Positions 1 to 9,004 of a stretch of DNA of 49,540 bases are shown piece by piece. The notes beneath the pieces are model-generated. The model searched no databases, was not told the DNA's origin, and saw only the letters and a list, made by a program, of their open reading frames with translations. Within the stretch, counting starts at the first letter, position 1. Every line of letters starts with the position of its first letter. Both the position numbers and the translations under genes were made by a program. The stretch comes from Lachnospiraceae bacterium (GTDB lineage Bacteria > Bacillota > Clostridia > Lachnospirales > Lachnospiraceae): contig JAFZVZ010000019.1 in the NCBI GenBank assembly GCA_017617545.1, positions 1-49,540 on the forward strand. Direction: 5' to 3'.

Positions 1-123
1 TGCAAGCTCTTCGGTGACTGGAACTGTACCCTGTCTTACGCCATCTGAAATGCGTTTTTCAGATGGCTTGTTTGCTGTGTTCCAAAAGACAGCGGCAAAA
101 TTCCACCATTTACCACTTGACTT
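1..123 (-). other. Open frame running off the left edge, lacking a start codon
   Basis: On the minus strand a frame is open for 41 codons from 123 to the window edge. It begins Lys-Ser-Ser-Gly-Lys-Trp-Trp and contains a run of aromatic then charged residues. A textbook ribosome binding site (AAAGGAGGTGA, 145-135) lies just upstream, but the codon at the expected start (126-124) is TAG, so the gene looks broken or the frame is fortuitous. The plus strand of the same DNA also ends an open frame at a TGA at 46-48, and a hairpin (40-67) overlaps that stop. Which strand is coding cannot be decided here. It could be a remnant of a mobile or accessory gene. I do not recognise the protein. Confidence 0.25.
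40..67 (+). terminator. Hairpin, possible terminator
   Basis: An 11-bp perfect inverted repeat (GCCATCTGAAA at 40-50 and its complement at 57-67) has a 6-nt loop. It is followed by a T-rich but interrupted tract (TTGTTTG), so termination on the plus strand is plausible but not strong. Confidence 0.4.
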
Positions 124-146
124 CTAATAGTTTGTCACCTCCTTTC

Positions 147-171
147 CCCCCGTCCGCATGCCGGACGGGGG
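147..171. repeat. GC-rich perfect hairpin
   Basis: CCCCCGTCCG at 147-156 is the exact complement of 162-171, with a 5-nt loop. On the minus strand it sits directly upstream of the strong AAAGGAGGTGA site at 145-135. It could be a terminator or leader structure for the frame at the left edge. Confidence 0.5.
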
Positions 172-226
172 ATTGTCGTGACCAATGATTTGCCCCGGAA
201 AAGAAGGTTTTGTTGTAGCAAATTCT

Positions 227-259
227 ATGGTTTTCCTGCCGCGAATGGATGGTTTTCCT
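227..259. promoter_or_regulatory. Direct repeat ATGGTTTTCCT x2, candidate regulator site
   Basis: Two exact 11-bp copies (227-237 and 249-259) are 22 bp apart, about two helical turns, so both face the same side of the DNA. The second abuts the -35 box of the candidate promoter at 259-287. This is the geometry of an activator or repressor site, but no regulator is identified. Confidence 0.35.
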
Positions 260-287
260 TGACGCGCAGGGCCGAATTTCGTAAACT
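259..287 (+). promoter_or_regulatory. Candidate sigma-A promoter for the CAP-domain gene
   Basis: TTGACG (259-264), a 17-bp spacer, then TAAACT (282-287). A second overlapping option is TTGAGT (287-292), 18 bp, TACTAT (311-316). Either would give a leader of roughly 65-95 nt before the start at 387. Confidence 0.4.
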
Positions 288-386
288 TGAGTTAGGGAAG
301 CGCTGATTAATACTATCGATTTCAAGTTTCCCTTGTCAGCGGTTCCCTGGATACCCGTTCGCACGTATCATAAACACGGAGGAAAC

Positions 387-2324
387 ATGGCCAATACGGT
401 GCTACAGAAGAAATGGTTTCGGGCTGCTTACGCCGCATTGCTCACAGTGCTGCTGGCGGCTCTCCTGACCGTGCCCGCGAAAGCGGCAGCCGACTATACG
501 GTCACCGGAGTATACCACCAGTCCGATGCGAGGTCGTCTCTGGCGCTGATCAACGATCTTCGAAGCGGCGATTCGGCATGGTACTGGAATAAAGACAACA
601 CGGAGCAGCTGCATTTTACGCTGAACGGGCTTACGTATGATTACGGCCTTGAGAAGATCGCGATGCAGCGCGCCGCCGAGATCGCCGTGTTTTACTCGCA
701 CACGAGGCCGGACGGGAGCAGTGGACTGGATCTGGTGATCGACGGTGTAGAGTCCTGGGCGGAAAATATCGCAATCAGTACCGGCAACATGAATTCCGCT
801 GGCGCGTTTCAGATGTGGGCTGAGGAAGATGACTACTATGCAGATCAGGGCCATCGGCGCAACATGCTCGGGGAAGGATATACAGCGGTAGGGATCGCAC
901 ATTTTGAGTTCCGCGGTGTTCATCTGTTCGTGCAGGAATTCGGATATAACTTAACTGGTACTTCCGATCCCGGCGTATGTGATACGACGAGGTCCGTGAC
1001 CGTATCTGTGGATCCGGACAAACTCAAAATCGGGGCGAGTTGCCAGTATACGAGTTTCCGGATCTCCGTCGGCGGGACAGCGGACCTGCCGACCGTAACC
1101 GTGGGGATGAAGACGACCGGTTCCTTCGCGGACCGTCTGTGTCCGGGACTGGAGCTCTCGGAATCCGAATATACGATCGAATGGACGTCCAAAAACCCGG
1201 CGATCGTCAGTATCTCAGGGACGAAGTTTACGGCCAATGCCGTGGGAGAGACGCGGCTGGAGGCCAAGGTTACCAACAAGAAGGACGGTTCCTCCACGAC
1301 GACCGGAATGGATGTGACTGTGGAGAAACTTGACTTGTCCGGCCTGAAGCTGAACCTTCCGGATGTCACGTACAGCGGTTCGCCGGTGACGTTCAATATC
1401 ACAGTCAAATATAACGGCAAGGATCTTGTACCGGGCACGGATTACGACCTCTCTTTCGAAAATAACGACCGCCCCGGCGTGGCGACCGTCATCGTGAAGG
1501 GAAAGGGCAGTTATACCGGCGAGAGCAGAAACACGTTCAATATCCTTGCGGGTGCGGCAACGCCGACCAACACGCCGAAGCCGACGAATTCACCGACACC
1601 GAAGCCTACGAGTACGCCGAAACCAACGAATTCACCGACGCCGAAGCCTACGAGTACACCGAAACCGACGAAGACGCCGACACCGAAGCCTACGAGTACG
1701 CCGAAACCGACGAAGACACCGACACCGAAGCCTACAAACACGCCGAGACCGACGAGTACGCCGAAACCGACGAGCACACCAAAGCCTACGGTTACGCCGA
1801 TTCTTACGAGCGCGCTTACACCGGTGATCTCGAGTGTTCCTACGGTGGGACCGGTTCCGACGAACGATCCAGTGTTGTCGCCTGAGGGAACGCTGACGCC
1901 GGAGGTAACGGAGACACCGGTGCCGGAACCGACAGACGCAGCGACGGTGGAGCCGACAGAGACACCGATGGCGGAGCCGACAGAAACACCCATGGCAGAG
2001 CCGACAGAGACCCCGATGCCGGAACCGACGGAAACGCCGTCGGCTGAACCGACAGAGACCACGATACCGGAGGTGACAGAGACGCCTGCACCGGACGGAT
2101 CGGCGGATGCTTCTCCCACGCCAACGGCAGTCGGCAGTGAGGATCCTTCCGGTGAGAACTCCGGCGACGGAAAAACACTTACGGGAGAGAGCGACGGACA
2201 GGGCGGTAACGATTTTCCGCTGTTGATCGGTGCGACGTTTGTCGGATTGGTCACGGCGATCGTACTGATCGCGGTTGCCGTATTCAGAAAGAAAGAATCC
2301 GGTGAGCCGGAAGAGAAAAAATGA
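387..2324 (+). CDS. Surface protein with CAP/SCP domain, Ig-like domains, Thr-Pro linker and C-terminal membrane anchor
   Basis: 645 residues. The start at 387 is chosen because AGGAGG-like bases (378-383) precede it and a signal peptide follows directly (ending near Ala-Lys-Ala-Ala, residue about 30). Residues about 50-190 form a CAP/SCP-PR1 (CAP) domain: the His of SHTRPDG (about 105), Glu of WAEN (about 135) and GHRRNM (about 155) are the conserved cavity residues of that family. Next come a Big_2-like domain (about 230-325) and a second beta domain with the 'GtDYdlsfenN...GkGsYtG' pattern. A Thr-Pro linker of PKPTSTPKPT-type repeats follows (about 390-480), then a TETP-rich tail and one transmembrane helix with a basic tail. 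There is no LPXTG motif, so anchoring should be by the C-terminal helix. Bacterial CAP proteins have varied or unknown roles; function here is unassigned. Confidence 0.85.
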   Translation: MANTVLQKKWFRAAYAALLTVLLAALLTVPAKAAADYTVTGVYHQSDARSSLALINDLRSGDSAWYWNKDNTEQLHFTLNGLTYDYGLEKIAMQRAAEIAVFYSHTRPDGSSGLDLVIDGVESWAENIAISTGNMNSAGAFQMWAEEDDYYADQGHRRNMLGEGYTAVGIAHFEFRGVHLFVQEFGYNLTGTSDPGVCDTTRSVTVSVDPDKLKIGASCQYTSFRISVGGTADLPTVTVGMKTTGSFADRLCPGLELSESEYTIEWTSKNPAIVSISGTKFTANAVGETRLEAKVTNKKDGSSTTTGMDVTVEKLDLSGLKLNLPDVTYSGSPVTFNITVKYNGKDLVPGTDYDLSFENNDRPGVATVIVKGKGSYTGESRNTFNILAGAATPTNTPKPTNSPTPKPTSTPKPTNSPTPKPTSTPKPTKTPTPKPTSTPKPTKTPTPKPTNTPRPTSTPKPTSTPKPTVTPILTSALTPVISSVPTVGPVPTNDPVLSPEGTLTPEVTETPVPEPTDAATVEPTETPMAEPTETPMAEPTETPMPEPTETPSAEPTETTIPEVTETPAPDGSADASPTPTAVGSEDPSGENSGDGKTLTGESDGQGGNDFPLLIGATFVGLVTAIVLIAVAVFRKKESGEPEEKK

Positions 2325-2328
2325 CGAA

Positions 2329-2412
2329 AAGCGCGTGAGCGCTTGATTGCGCAACAGTATGGAAACACTGACCCGGGAAGTTTGGAACCGATGGAATTCA
2401 TCGATGCTTCCC
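2329..2412 (+). other. Run of three hairpins after the CAP gene, possible structured RNA
   Basis: Directly after the stop lie a perfect 6-bp hairpin with a GTGA loop (2329-2344), a 4-bp CAGT/ACTG hairpin (2355-2370) and a two-part stem GGGAAG/CTTCCC enclosing CGATG/CATCG (2375-2412). They precede a terminator. I compared the sequence from memory with c-di-GMP, c-di-AMP, THF and fluoride riboswitch consensus and saw no match. It could be a 3' UTR structure or a small RNA. Confidence 0.3.
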
Positions 2413-2426
2413 TGATACAGAGACAC

Positions 2427-2480
2427 AGCCGCAGCAGGGTGGATTTTGCGTTACAGCGAAATTGCCGGCTGCGGCTTTTT
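2427..2480 (+). terminator. Rho-independent terminator
   Basis: AGCCGCAGC (2427-2435) pairs with GCTGCGGCT (2468-2476), followed by five T (2476-2480). The loop is long (about 32 nt) but may fold further. It separates the CAP gene from the paralogous surface cluster. Confidence 0.6.
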
Positions 2481-2484
2481 GTGG

Positions 2485-2541
2485 TTGCTTTATTCTGCAA
2501 AAGCGGTATAATTATTATGTATGCATATGCGCTTATGCATA
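2485..2541 (+). promoter_or_regulatory. Strong promoter with palindromic operator-like repeats
   Basis: TTGCTT (2485-2490), a 16-bp spacer, then a consensus TATAAT (2507-2512). Two copies of the self-complementary octamer TATGCATA lie just downstream (2520-2527 and 2534-2541), centres 14 bp apart, spanning the likely start site. This is operator-like geometry for a dimeric repressor. It would drive the gene at 2733 with a leader of about 210 nt. Confidence 0.45.
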
Positions 2542-2625
2542 TATACGGTAAATTGAGAGAAAAGCCGAGGCAGAAAGTATTATTTTCCGAGTAAGAAGAG
2601 ACTCATGAAAAGCATTCCGTGTAAG

Positions 2626-2701
2626 AATAATTTACTTTTTGCCGTAAAAACGGAGAGTGTATTCGTATCTTGTACAGTGAGCGAACGATAGGACTGTTCG
2701 C
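2626..2701 (+). promoter_or_regulatory. Conserved upstream element and leader hairpin, copy 1
   Basis: The block at 2626-2675 (TTTACTTT, TGCCGTAAAA, GAGAG, CGTATCTTGT) is nearly repeated at 4113-4162 before the next paralog. It is followed by a hairpin, GCGAAC (2681-2686) with GTTCGC (2696-2701). The shared boxes may be an alternative-sigma promoter or activator site. The spacing does not fit a simple sigma-A consensus. Confidence 0.45.
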
Positions 2702-2732
2702 CGACAGTATAAGAGACGAAAAGGAGAGAGTT

Positions 2733-4073
2733 ATGAGGGGAAAAGCGTTTAGAAAGTGGTATCGGGCCGTCAGTATTCTGTGTTGTCTGTCGATGCTTCT
2801 GACTTGGATGCCGGAGAGGGCAAAGGCTGATCCGGGCATGTCAATCGGTTATATCTCGGACTATGCATTCGGCTGGAGCGGGGGCTCCATCAATGTTGAA
2901 GTCAGCTTTTCCAACGATATGTATGACGATCCGGACAAGTATCCGATCGTGTATGAATGGATGGGCGGATCTACGAACAGCATTGGCAGCATGAGCACCG
3001 GGGCAGCAGCAGAATACGGCGGACATTGGGATGAAGACTATCACGGTCGTCATGCTACGTTTTATCCGCCCCAGAGAGACGGAAAATACTACTACATGCT
3101 TGAGATTCATCTCTGGAGTGTAGAAGACGGGTACTATATTGCCAATGACCAGTCCAATATCTTCTGTGTCGATTTCAGCGGCGGCGAGATTTACGGAGTT
3201 TCCGTATACAATGGTCCGTATAAGACGACATACGTTGTCAACGAGTCGTTCGATAAGACCGGAGTTCAACTGTGCGTGGACTACATCATCGGCGGAAGCA
3301 TCAAATCCGATTGCCCCGCTAACATGGGACCGTTTGAGTTGCGCTGTGTCAGTGCTGATGAAGGAGATCCTTATATCAGCGACGGCAAGATATCCACGCC
3401 GGGTTTCAAGGCGTTCCAGTTTGTTCTTTCCAATTATCCCGACTACGATAAGGCAAAGTCCGATCTGATCTGGGTGACGTACGAAAAGCCGACGCCGACG
3501 AACACACCGACTCCGACCAATACGCCTACCCCGACGAATACACCTACCCCAACGAATACGCCGACGAACACGCCGACACCGACTAAGGCGCCTACCAATA
3601 CACCGACGCCGAAGCCGACGAAGACACCGACTCCGACCAATACACCGAAGCCGACGAAGACGCCTACACCGGTGCCGACGGAAACACCGACTCCGGAGAT
3701 CACGCCTGAAGTGACAATGACACCGGAGCCTACGCCGACGCAGGAGGCAATGCCTACACCGACGGAAGAACCTGCTCCTACAGAGGGACCGGCAGGACCC
3801 ACTCCGACAACTGAGCCGACGGAACTGACACCGACAGCCTCCCCGGGCGATCCGACACCGACGGAAACCATCTCGGAGATCACGCCGACGAAGGGCGAAG
3901 ATCCCGAGGATCCGACTCCGACACCGAAGGACAAGAAGAAAAAGTCAAGCTCCGACGATGATGACGATGAGGAGGGGCTCGAGTTCCAATGGTGGATGCT
4001 TGCCATCCCGGGTGGCTTGATCCTGATCGTTCTGATCGTGATGATTGTGGCGCTTGCGCGGCGCAGGGATTAG
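2733..4073 (+). CDS. Membrane-anchored surface protein, Ig-like domain and Thr-Pro linker (paralog 1)
   Basis: 446 residues. The start at 2733 is set by AAGGAGAG at 2721-2728. A signal peptide with paired Cys (ILCCLSML) ends near ERAKA-DPG (about residue 33). The ectodomain contains a Big_3-like pattern ([20 protein letters not shown], about 165-185). A long [10 protein letters not shown]-type linker follows, then an acid cluster ([10 protein letters not shown]), a single helix starting WWMLAIPGG and a short RRRD tail. The next two genes share this signal peptide, tail and anchor but differ in ectodomain, so this is a paralogous family. This member lacks the SH3-like insert of the other two. 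No catalytic motif is visible. A ligand-binding or wall-spanning display role is inference. Confidence 0.75.
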   Translation: MRGKAFRKWYRAVSILCCLSMLLTWMPERAKADPGMSIGYISDYAFGWSGGSINVEVSFSNDMYDDPDKYPIVYEWMGGSTNSIGSMSTGAAAEYGGHWDEDYHGRHATFYPPQRDGKYYYMLEIHLWSVEDGYYIANDQSNIFCVDFSGGEIYGVSVYNGPYKTTYVVNESFDKTGVQLCVDYIIGGSIKSDCPANMGPFELRCVSADEGDPYISDGKISTPGFKAFQFVLSNYPDYDKAKSDLIWVTYEKPTPTNTPTPTNTPTPTNTPTPTNTPTNTPTPTKAPTNTPTPKPTKTPTPTNTPKPTKTPTPVPTETPTPEITPEVTMTPEPTPTQEAMPTPTEEPAPTEGPAGPTPTTEPTELTPTASPGDPTPTETISEITPTKGEDPEDPTPTPKDKKKKSSSDDDDDEEGLEFQWWMLAIPGGLILIVLIVMIVALARRRD

Positions 4074-4112
4074 TTGATCCGCATTGCAGCGGAAGCATTT
4101 TACAATCGTAAA

Positions 4113-4192
4113 AAATATTTACTTTCTGCCGTAAAACTGAGAGAGATTTCCGTATCTTGTGTAGCGACCGTGAAAAACGATGAGTACGGTCG
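4113..4192 (+). promoter_or_regulatory. Conserved upstream element and leader hairpin, copy 2
   Basis: This block matches 2626-2675 at most positions through 4162. The hairpin here is CGACCGT (4165-4171) with ACGGTCG (4186-4192): same place as in copy 1, but a different paired sequence. Keeping the pairing while changing the bases suggests the structure, not the sequence, is selected. Confidence 0.45.
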
Positions 4193-4222
4193 GGATATAC
4201 ATTGTAGGAAAAGGAGAGCGTT

Positions 4223-5863
4223 ATGAAAAACAAGGTTGTTGGAAAATGGTACCGGATTGTCAGCGTTATCTGCTGCCTGTCACTGTTGCTCGCATGGATG
4301 CCGGAAAGAGCGAAAGCGGATCCGGGAGCATACATCAAAGACATCGATGACCGGTATTTTGATTGGCAGGGTGGAGAGATCAAAGCGAATGCAGGTTGCA
4401 CAAATCCTGATTATAAAGACGACCCGATTACGTACAGTTGGATCGGAAACGATAACGGGGATCCGTATACGATGACGGCAAGTTATGCGGGCATGCAAAC
4501 AAGCAGTACGTTTATCCCACCGGCCCATCCCGGCGATTCTTACTATATGTGTCAGGCGAATGTTGCCGGCGATATCGTATCTTCAAATATCTTTATTGTT
4601 ACTTTTACCAACACATTGTGGGATATTCAGGTGATCAAAAATCCGAATAAGATGACATATTTGTTAGGTGAAAACATTGACCTTACCGGCGCGGATGTCA
4701 AAATCACATGGAAGAACGGTGATGGTGAGATCGGCGGATCTAAGGTTTACAGCGGATCGGCAATCCTTTCCGTGTGCAATATCAAATGCGTCGCTGTGGG
4801 CAAAAGTGATGGTGATATCAAAACTCCCGGCGAGAAAGCATTTGTTTTATCTTGTCCTACCAGCGGTAGCGATATTCATTCGGATCCTCTGTGGGTAACC
4901 TATAAGAAACCGGATCCTACGCCGACCAACACGCCTACGCCGACGAATACACCGACTCCTACCAATACACCGACCGCGACGCCTACACCTACCAAGGCAC
5001 CGACCAACACGCCGACACCTACCCCGGCCAAGGGCGGTGAGACGAAGATCACCGGTGAGGACGGAAAATCATATACGATCATCGCCATGAACGCGAAGGG
5101 CAAGGCGACTGCAACGACCAACCTTCGTACGATCCCGGCGTACTCGTCGGATCCGAAGTATTTTCTGAAGGATTCCGGCGGAAACAAGATCAGTCTGCCG
5201 AAGGACACGGTGGTCGATGTGACCGGTCAGTGCAAAGAGACAAAGTATTACCGTATCATCTATAAGGGCAAGGAGTGCTTTGTTTCCAACAATTATCTGG
5301 AAATAATCTCGAGCTCGACGCCGACGGCGACACCGACACCGAAACCGGCTACGCCGACGCCGAAGCCGACCAACACGCCGACACCGGTACCGACCGATTC
5401 GCCGACGCCGATCCCGACGCCGACCGAAACACCGACACCGGAACCGACGCCGACGGAAGCACCGACCCCGGAACCGTCACCGACCCCGGAGCCGACGCAG
5501 GAGGCAATGCCGACACCGACAGAAGGTCCGATCGAGCCGACACCGACGGAAGAGCCTGTTCCTACAGAGGGACCGTCGGAACCTACTCCGACAACGGAGC
5601 CTGTGGAGCCGACACCGACCGTAGAACCGACCGATCCGACGCCGACGGAAACCATCTCGGAGATCACGCCGACGAAGGGCGAGGATCCCGATGAAGCTAC
5701 GCCTACACCGAAGAACGATAAGAAGAAGCGTTCCGACGCGGACGATGACGAAGATGACGAGGATGAGGGCGGTCTCAAATGGTGGATGCTTGCCATCCCC
5801 GGCGGATTGATCTTCATTGTACTGCTTGTTATGCTTTTCGCACTTGCAGGAAGAAGAGATTGA
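4223..5863 (+). CDS. Membrane-anchored surface protein with Ig-like and SH3-like domains (paralog 2)
   Basis: 546 residues; GGAAAAGGAGAG precedes the start. Domains in order: signal peptide (ends near ERAKA-DPG), unknown/Ig-like ectodomain with the Big_3 pattern [20 protein letters not shown] (about 137-160), first Thr-Pro linker, SH3-like domain (about 270-360, ending [20 protein letters not shown]), a second, longer Thr-Pro/Glu linker, a basic-then-acidic segment ([12 protein letters not shown]), the WWMLAIPGG helix and a GRRD tail. SH3b domains usually bind peptidoglycan or peptides, so wall association is likely. The SH3 segment is about 94-95% identical in DNA to the next gene, unlike the N-terminal half. 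The next gene starts 24 nt after the stop, so the two are probably co-transcribed. Confidence 0.75.
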   Translation: MKNKVVGKWYRIVSVICCLSLLLAWMPERAKADPGAYIKDIDDRYFDWQGGEIKANAGCTNPDYKDDPITYSWIGNDNGDPYTMTASYAGMQTSSTFIPPAHPGDSYYMCQANVAGDIVSSNIFIVTFTNTLWDIQVIKNPNKMTYLLGENIDLTGADVKITWKNGDGEIGGSKVYSGSAILSVCNIKCVAVGKSDGDIKTPGEKAFVLSCPTSGSDIHSDPLWVTYKKPDPTPTNTPTPTNTPTPTNTPTATPTPTKAPTNTPTPTPAKGGETKITGEDGKSYTIIAMNAKGKATATTNLRTIPAYSSDPKYFLKDSGGNKISLPKDTVVDVTGQCKETKYYRIIYKGKECFVSNNYLEIISSSTPTATPTPKPATPTPKPTNTPTPVPTDSPTPIPTPTETPTPEPTPTEAPTPEPSPTPEPTQEAMPTPTEGPIEPTPTEEPVPTEGPSEPTPTTEPVEPTPTVEPTDPTPTETISEITPTKGEDPDEATPTPKNDKKKRSDADDDEDDEDEGGLKWWMLAIPGGLIFIVLLVMLFALAGRRD

Positions 5864-5887
5864 TTTCTTTGAGAAGGAGAGAATATC

Positions 5888-7582
5888 ATGTACAGGAAGA
5901 CAGTAAGACGGTTGTATCGTGTAGTCAGCGTGTTCTGTTGCCTGATCATGCTGCTGTCATGGCTACCGGAGAAGGCGAAGGCAAGCCCGGATGTGAATTT
6001 TGACGAAATGTCCGATGTTGTCTTTAATGATTTCTTCGGCGGATATGTGGAATGCCTTGCGAAGGAAAGTCATGATTATGCGATGACATATACATGGATT
6101 GGCGCTCCGGTGAATGATATCAATCAGATGAAAGCCGAGAATTGTTCGGATGGTTATGCCGATGGGAAGCGGTTCTATCCGGGACAGAAGGCAGGAACTT
6201 ATTGGTATGCCTGTGATGTTGTATGCTTCGGCGAGCACTTCTACTCACCGACGTTCAGCGTAACGTTCAACCAGGCGATAGAGAAGATCAAGGTTATCCA
6301 CGGACCGAATAAAGATATTTATAAACTCGGTGAGCCGTTGAACTGCGAGGGGATACAGATTCAGGTAACCTACCGTGATAAGTATAATAACCCTATAACA
6401 GGCACTTACGATTGGAATTACTCTAAGTGGGATCACTTTATGATCTCCTGTATCGCCTACGGCGAGAGCAACGGCGATATATCGACATCCGGAGACAAGG
6501 CCTTTGCCATCGGCGTTCCTCCGTACAATTTGGTCATTCCGAACAGGGCGATGACAGCGATTCCGGATAATCTGATCTGGGTAACCTACCTGACGGATGC
6601 GGAGATTAAGGCGCTGACGGCAACGCCCACTCCGACCCCGACGAATACGCCTACGCCGACCAATACACCGACGCCGACGAACACGCCGAAGCCGAATACG
6701 CCGACACCGACGCCGACGAAGGCACCGACCAATACACCTACACCGAAGCCGGCAACGCCGACACCTACCCCTGCCAAGGGCGGTGAGACGAAGATCACCG
6801 GTGAGGACGGAAAATCATATACGATCATCGCCATGAATGCAAAGGGCAAGGCGACCGCAACGACCAACCTTCGTACGATCCCTGCGTATTCGTCGGATCC
6901 GAAGTATTTTCTGAAGGATTCCGGAGGAAATAAGATCAGTCTGCCGAAGGACACGATAGTTGACGTGACCGGGCAGTGTAAGGAAACGAAGTATTACCGC
7001 ATCATCTATAAGGGCAAGGAGTGCTACGTTTCCAACAACTATCTGGAGATCATCTCGAGCTCGACGCCGACGGCGACACCGACACCGAAACCGGCTACGC
7101 CGACGCCGAAGCCGACCAACACACCGACACCGGTACCGACCGATTCGCCGACGCCGATCCCGACGCCGACCGAAACACCGACACCGGAACCGACGCCGAC
7201 GGAAGCACCGACACCGGAGCCTACGCCTACGGCGGAACCGACACAGGAGGCTATGCCTACGCCGACGGAAGGACCGATCGAACCGACGCCTACGGAAGAG
7301 CCTGCTCCAACAGAGGGACCGACGGAACCGACGCCGACCGTAGAACCGACCGATCCTACGCCGACGGAAACTATCTCGGAGATCACGCCGACGAAGAGCG
7401 AGGATCCCGACGATGCAACGCCGACACCGAAGGACGAAAAGAAGAAAAAGTCAAGCTCCGATGACGATGATGAGGATTCGGAGGACCTTGAATTCCAGTG
7501 GTGGATGCTTGCCATCCCGGGCGGCCTCATCATGATCGTGTTGATCGTAATGATCGTGGCGCTCGTGAAGAGAAGCAAATGA
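5888..7582 (+). CDS. Membrane-anchored surface protein with Ig-like and SH3-like domains (paralog 3)
   Basis: 564 residues; GAGAAGGAGAGAATATC precedes the ATG. Same plan as paralog 2: signal peptide with a paired-Cys-free core (VFCCLIML is retained), Big_3-like pattern [20 protein letters not shown] (about 137-157), Thr-Pro linker, SH3-like domain (about 295-390), a second Thr-Pro/Glu linker, [13 protein letters not shown], and a WWMLAIPGG anchor with a VKRSK tail. The SH3 domain differs from paralog 2 at only a couple of residues (Val/Ile and Phe/Tyr), while the ectodomains are well diverged. No own promoter is evident. Function unknown; a set of surface display proteins with variable heads on a shared stalk is the simplest reading. 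Confidence 0.75.
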   Translation: MYRKTVRRLYRVVSVFCCLIMLLSWLPEKAKASPDVNFDEMSDVVFNDFFGGYVECLAKESHDYAMTYTWIGAPVNDINQMKAENCSDGYADGKRFYPGQKAGTYWYACDVVCFGEHFYSPTFSVTFNQAIEKIKVIHGPNKDIYKLGEPLNCEGIQIQVTYRDKYNNPITGTYDWNYSKWDHFMISCIAYGESNGDISTSGDKAFAIGVPPYNLVIPNRAMTAIPDNLIWVTYLTDAEIKALTATPTPTPTNTPTPTNTPTPTNTPKPNTPTPTPTKAPTNTPTPKPATPTPTPAKGGETKITGEDGKSYTIIAMNAKGKATATTNLRTIPAYSSDPKYFLKDSGGNKISLPKDTIVDVTGQCKETKYYRIIYKGKECYVSNNYLEIISSSTPTATPTPKPATPTPKPTNTPTPVPTDSPTPIPTPTETPTPEPTPTEAPTPEPTPTAEPTQEAMPTPTEGPIEPTPTEEPAPTEGPTEPTPTVEPTDPTPTETISEITPTKSEDPDDATPTPKDEKKKKSSSDDDDEDSEDLEFQWWMLAIPGGLIMIVLIVMIVALVKRSK

Positions 7583-7607
7583 TAACAACTAAGGGGACAC
7601 ACAAACG

Positions 7608-8183
7608 ATGAAAAAAAGAAGTGCTAAGCTTGTTGCAGTATTTTTGGTGATGGTGCTGATGACGATGTCGCTCACCGGATGCAGGGCCTCGTATACGCCC
7701 GGAGAAGTTGACGGAGATACGTATACGAATAAGTGGGCAGGGCTGAAGGTGACGGTGCCGTCCGGGTATAAGATGCTGACGCCCGAAGAGGCAGGCGTCA
7801 AAAACGGAGTATACAGGGATTACGACTTCGGGTGCTTATTTACCGCGGATAACAATACCAAGATTCCGATGTGCTATGTTATGACCCGGGAGGGCAAGGA
7901 AGACATTGATGCCGCCGGCGAGGAATTCACGAAGGCATTCGGCAATAGTAGCGGACTGATGGTTAATCAGGGTGGCGTTACCTACCAGGTCACTGTCGAC
8001 AAGAACTATTACTCGATTGCAGGAGAAAGCTACACGTGCTTCCATTTGGGTGTCTCCGTGGCCGACATTTACTGCGCGTTCCGTGATGTGGACGGAACCG
8101 GCATTGTTGCGGTCTGCGCTGTCACGATGAGCGGTGGTGCAACAGAGGTTGATCTGTTCAACATGTTCGAAAAATTCAAGTGA
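7608..8183 (+). CDS. Small predicted lipoprotein of unknown function
   Basis: 191 residues. It begins 25 nt after paralog 3 with AAGGGGACACACAAACG before the ATG, so it likely ends that operon. The lipobox LTGC puts the lipidated Cys near residue 25. The mature part starts with a small beta-rich segment (YTNKWAGLKVTVPSGYKMLT) of a kind seen in many Firmicutes lipoproteins of unknown function. There are no repeats or Thr-Pro linker. It may be an accessory factor of the three surface proteins upstream, but only gene order supports this. Confidence 0.7.
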   Translation: MKKRSAKLVAVFLVMVLMTMSLTGCRASYTPGEVDGDTYTNKWAGLKVTVPSGYKMLTPEEAGVKNGVYRDYDFGCLFTADNNTKIPMCYVMTREGKEDIDAAGEEFTKAFGNSSGLMVNQGGVTYQVTVDKNYYSIAGESYTCFHLGVSVADIYCAFRDVDGTGIVAVCAVTMSGGATEVDLFNMFEKFK

Positions 8184-8205
8184 TACACTTCGAAGAATGA
8201 TTAAG

Positions 8206-8238
8206 AAAGCCCGTCGGCAGGTTTGCCGGCGGGCTTTT
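8206..8238. terminator. Bidirectional terminator
   Basis: AAAGCCCGTCGGC (8206-8218) pairs with GCCGGCGGGCTTT (8225-8237), with T-rich sequence on both strands. It lies between the convergent genes ending at 8183 and 8249. Confidence 0.8.
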
Positions 8239-8248
8239 CGGTGTTTGT

Positions 8249-9004
8249 TCAGATATTGTGGTAATCCCGCAGTTCGCGGCAGATGTGCTCCAGGTCGGGG
8301 TAGATGAAGCTCTCCGTGATGCCGAGCACGCGGAGGCTTTCGAGGAAGTACTGTCTGCGGTCGCTCGGGATGATGATCTTGTAGAGCATCTGTTCATCAC
8401 AGATATCCTCGAGCTTGCGAAGCGAATTGTGCACCGTGAAGCAGGATTGCTGTGAGTACATGCGCAGGTTTTGGTCCGTCGAGGCGCAGGCAAGGATCTT
8501 GTCCTCAAGCTCCGGGTTGTGGTGACGGTGCTTGAACGCGGGGAGAAGCATCTCCTGCGTGGTGTCTGCGTCGATCGGATAGATGCAGCGGTCAAAGCCT
8601 TCCTGTGCGTTCAGCGCATCCGGAACGAGCACCCATACGCACGCGTCGCGGTCCGAAGCGGAGCGGTAGGTCTCTGTCGCAAAGAAGACGGCCACCAGTG
8701 GCGAGCGCGACCAGTCCAGAATACGCGTGGGCAGGCCGTAGTGCTGCATCAGGGCAATCCAGTAGGCGTAGTTGTTGCGGACCGGCGCCGTTTCCATTGT
8801 TTGCCGTGCGCGGATGTAGAAGTCGTTTGAGAGGAAACGTTCGCGTTCCAGGCGACGTTCGCTTCGCTGGATCGATGGAACAAGAGTAAGCGTTGAGTTG
8901 TCCTCTCCGCGGTACCACAGCTGCGTGTTGCTGCCGTGGCGGTCTGACAATGCTTTGGCAAACTGCAGAAGTTCGTCGATGGTATTGATATCTATAGTGA
9001 TCAT
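8249..9004 (-). CDS. FRG-domain protein
   Basis: 251 residues; AAGGA precedes the ATG by a few bases. The N-terminal half has the features of the FRG domain: LWYRGED (near residue 30), a PSIQR segment, then an acidic-basic stretch and a conserved core containing LMQHYGLPTRILDWSRSPLVAVFFA. FRG domains take their name from the F/Y-R-G motif; their biochemical activity is not established. They are common in accessory and defence-associated contexts, but nothing around this copy marks a defence island. It is single-domain and stands alone between two oppositely oriented genes. Cytoplasmic; no signal peptide or helix. Confidence 0.8.
   Translation of the reverse strand: MITIDINTIDELLQFAKALSDRHGSNTQLWYRGEDNSTLTLVPSIQRSERRLERERFLSNDFYIRARQTMETAPVRNNYAYWIALMQHYGLPTRILDWSRSPLVAVFFATETYRSASDRDACVWVLVPDALNAQEGFDRCIYPIDADTTQEMLLPAFKHRHHNPELEDKILACASTDQNLRMYSQQSCFTVHNSLRKLEDICDEQMLYKIIIPSDRRQYFLESLRVLGITESFIYPDLEHICRELRDYHNI

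Noticed and set aside
1552-1800. CRISPR-like appearance of regularly repeated short units
   Set aside because: Units are 12-24 nt coding repeats without unique spacers and stay in frame.
1546-1827. Arg-rich plus-strand frame within the Thr-Pro linker
   Set aside because: Frame-shifted reading of the minisatellite, not a DNA-binding protein.
2341-2480. c-di-GMP, c-di-AMP or other known riboswitch
   Set aside because: Compared from memory with the conserved cores; none match and the downstream gene is separated by a terminator.
1511-2500. Long minus-strand open frame (Gly/Val-rich) across the Thr-Pro linker of the first gene
   Set aside because: It is the antisense of the Thr-Pro repeat; the same Gly-Val pattern appears opposite every such linker, with no start site.
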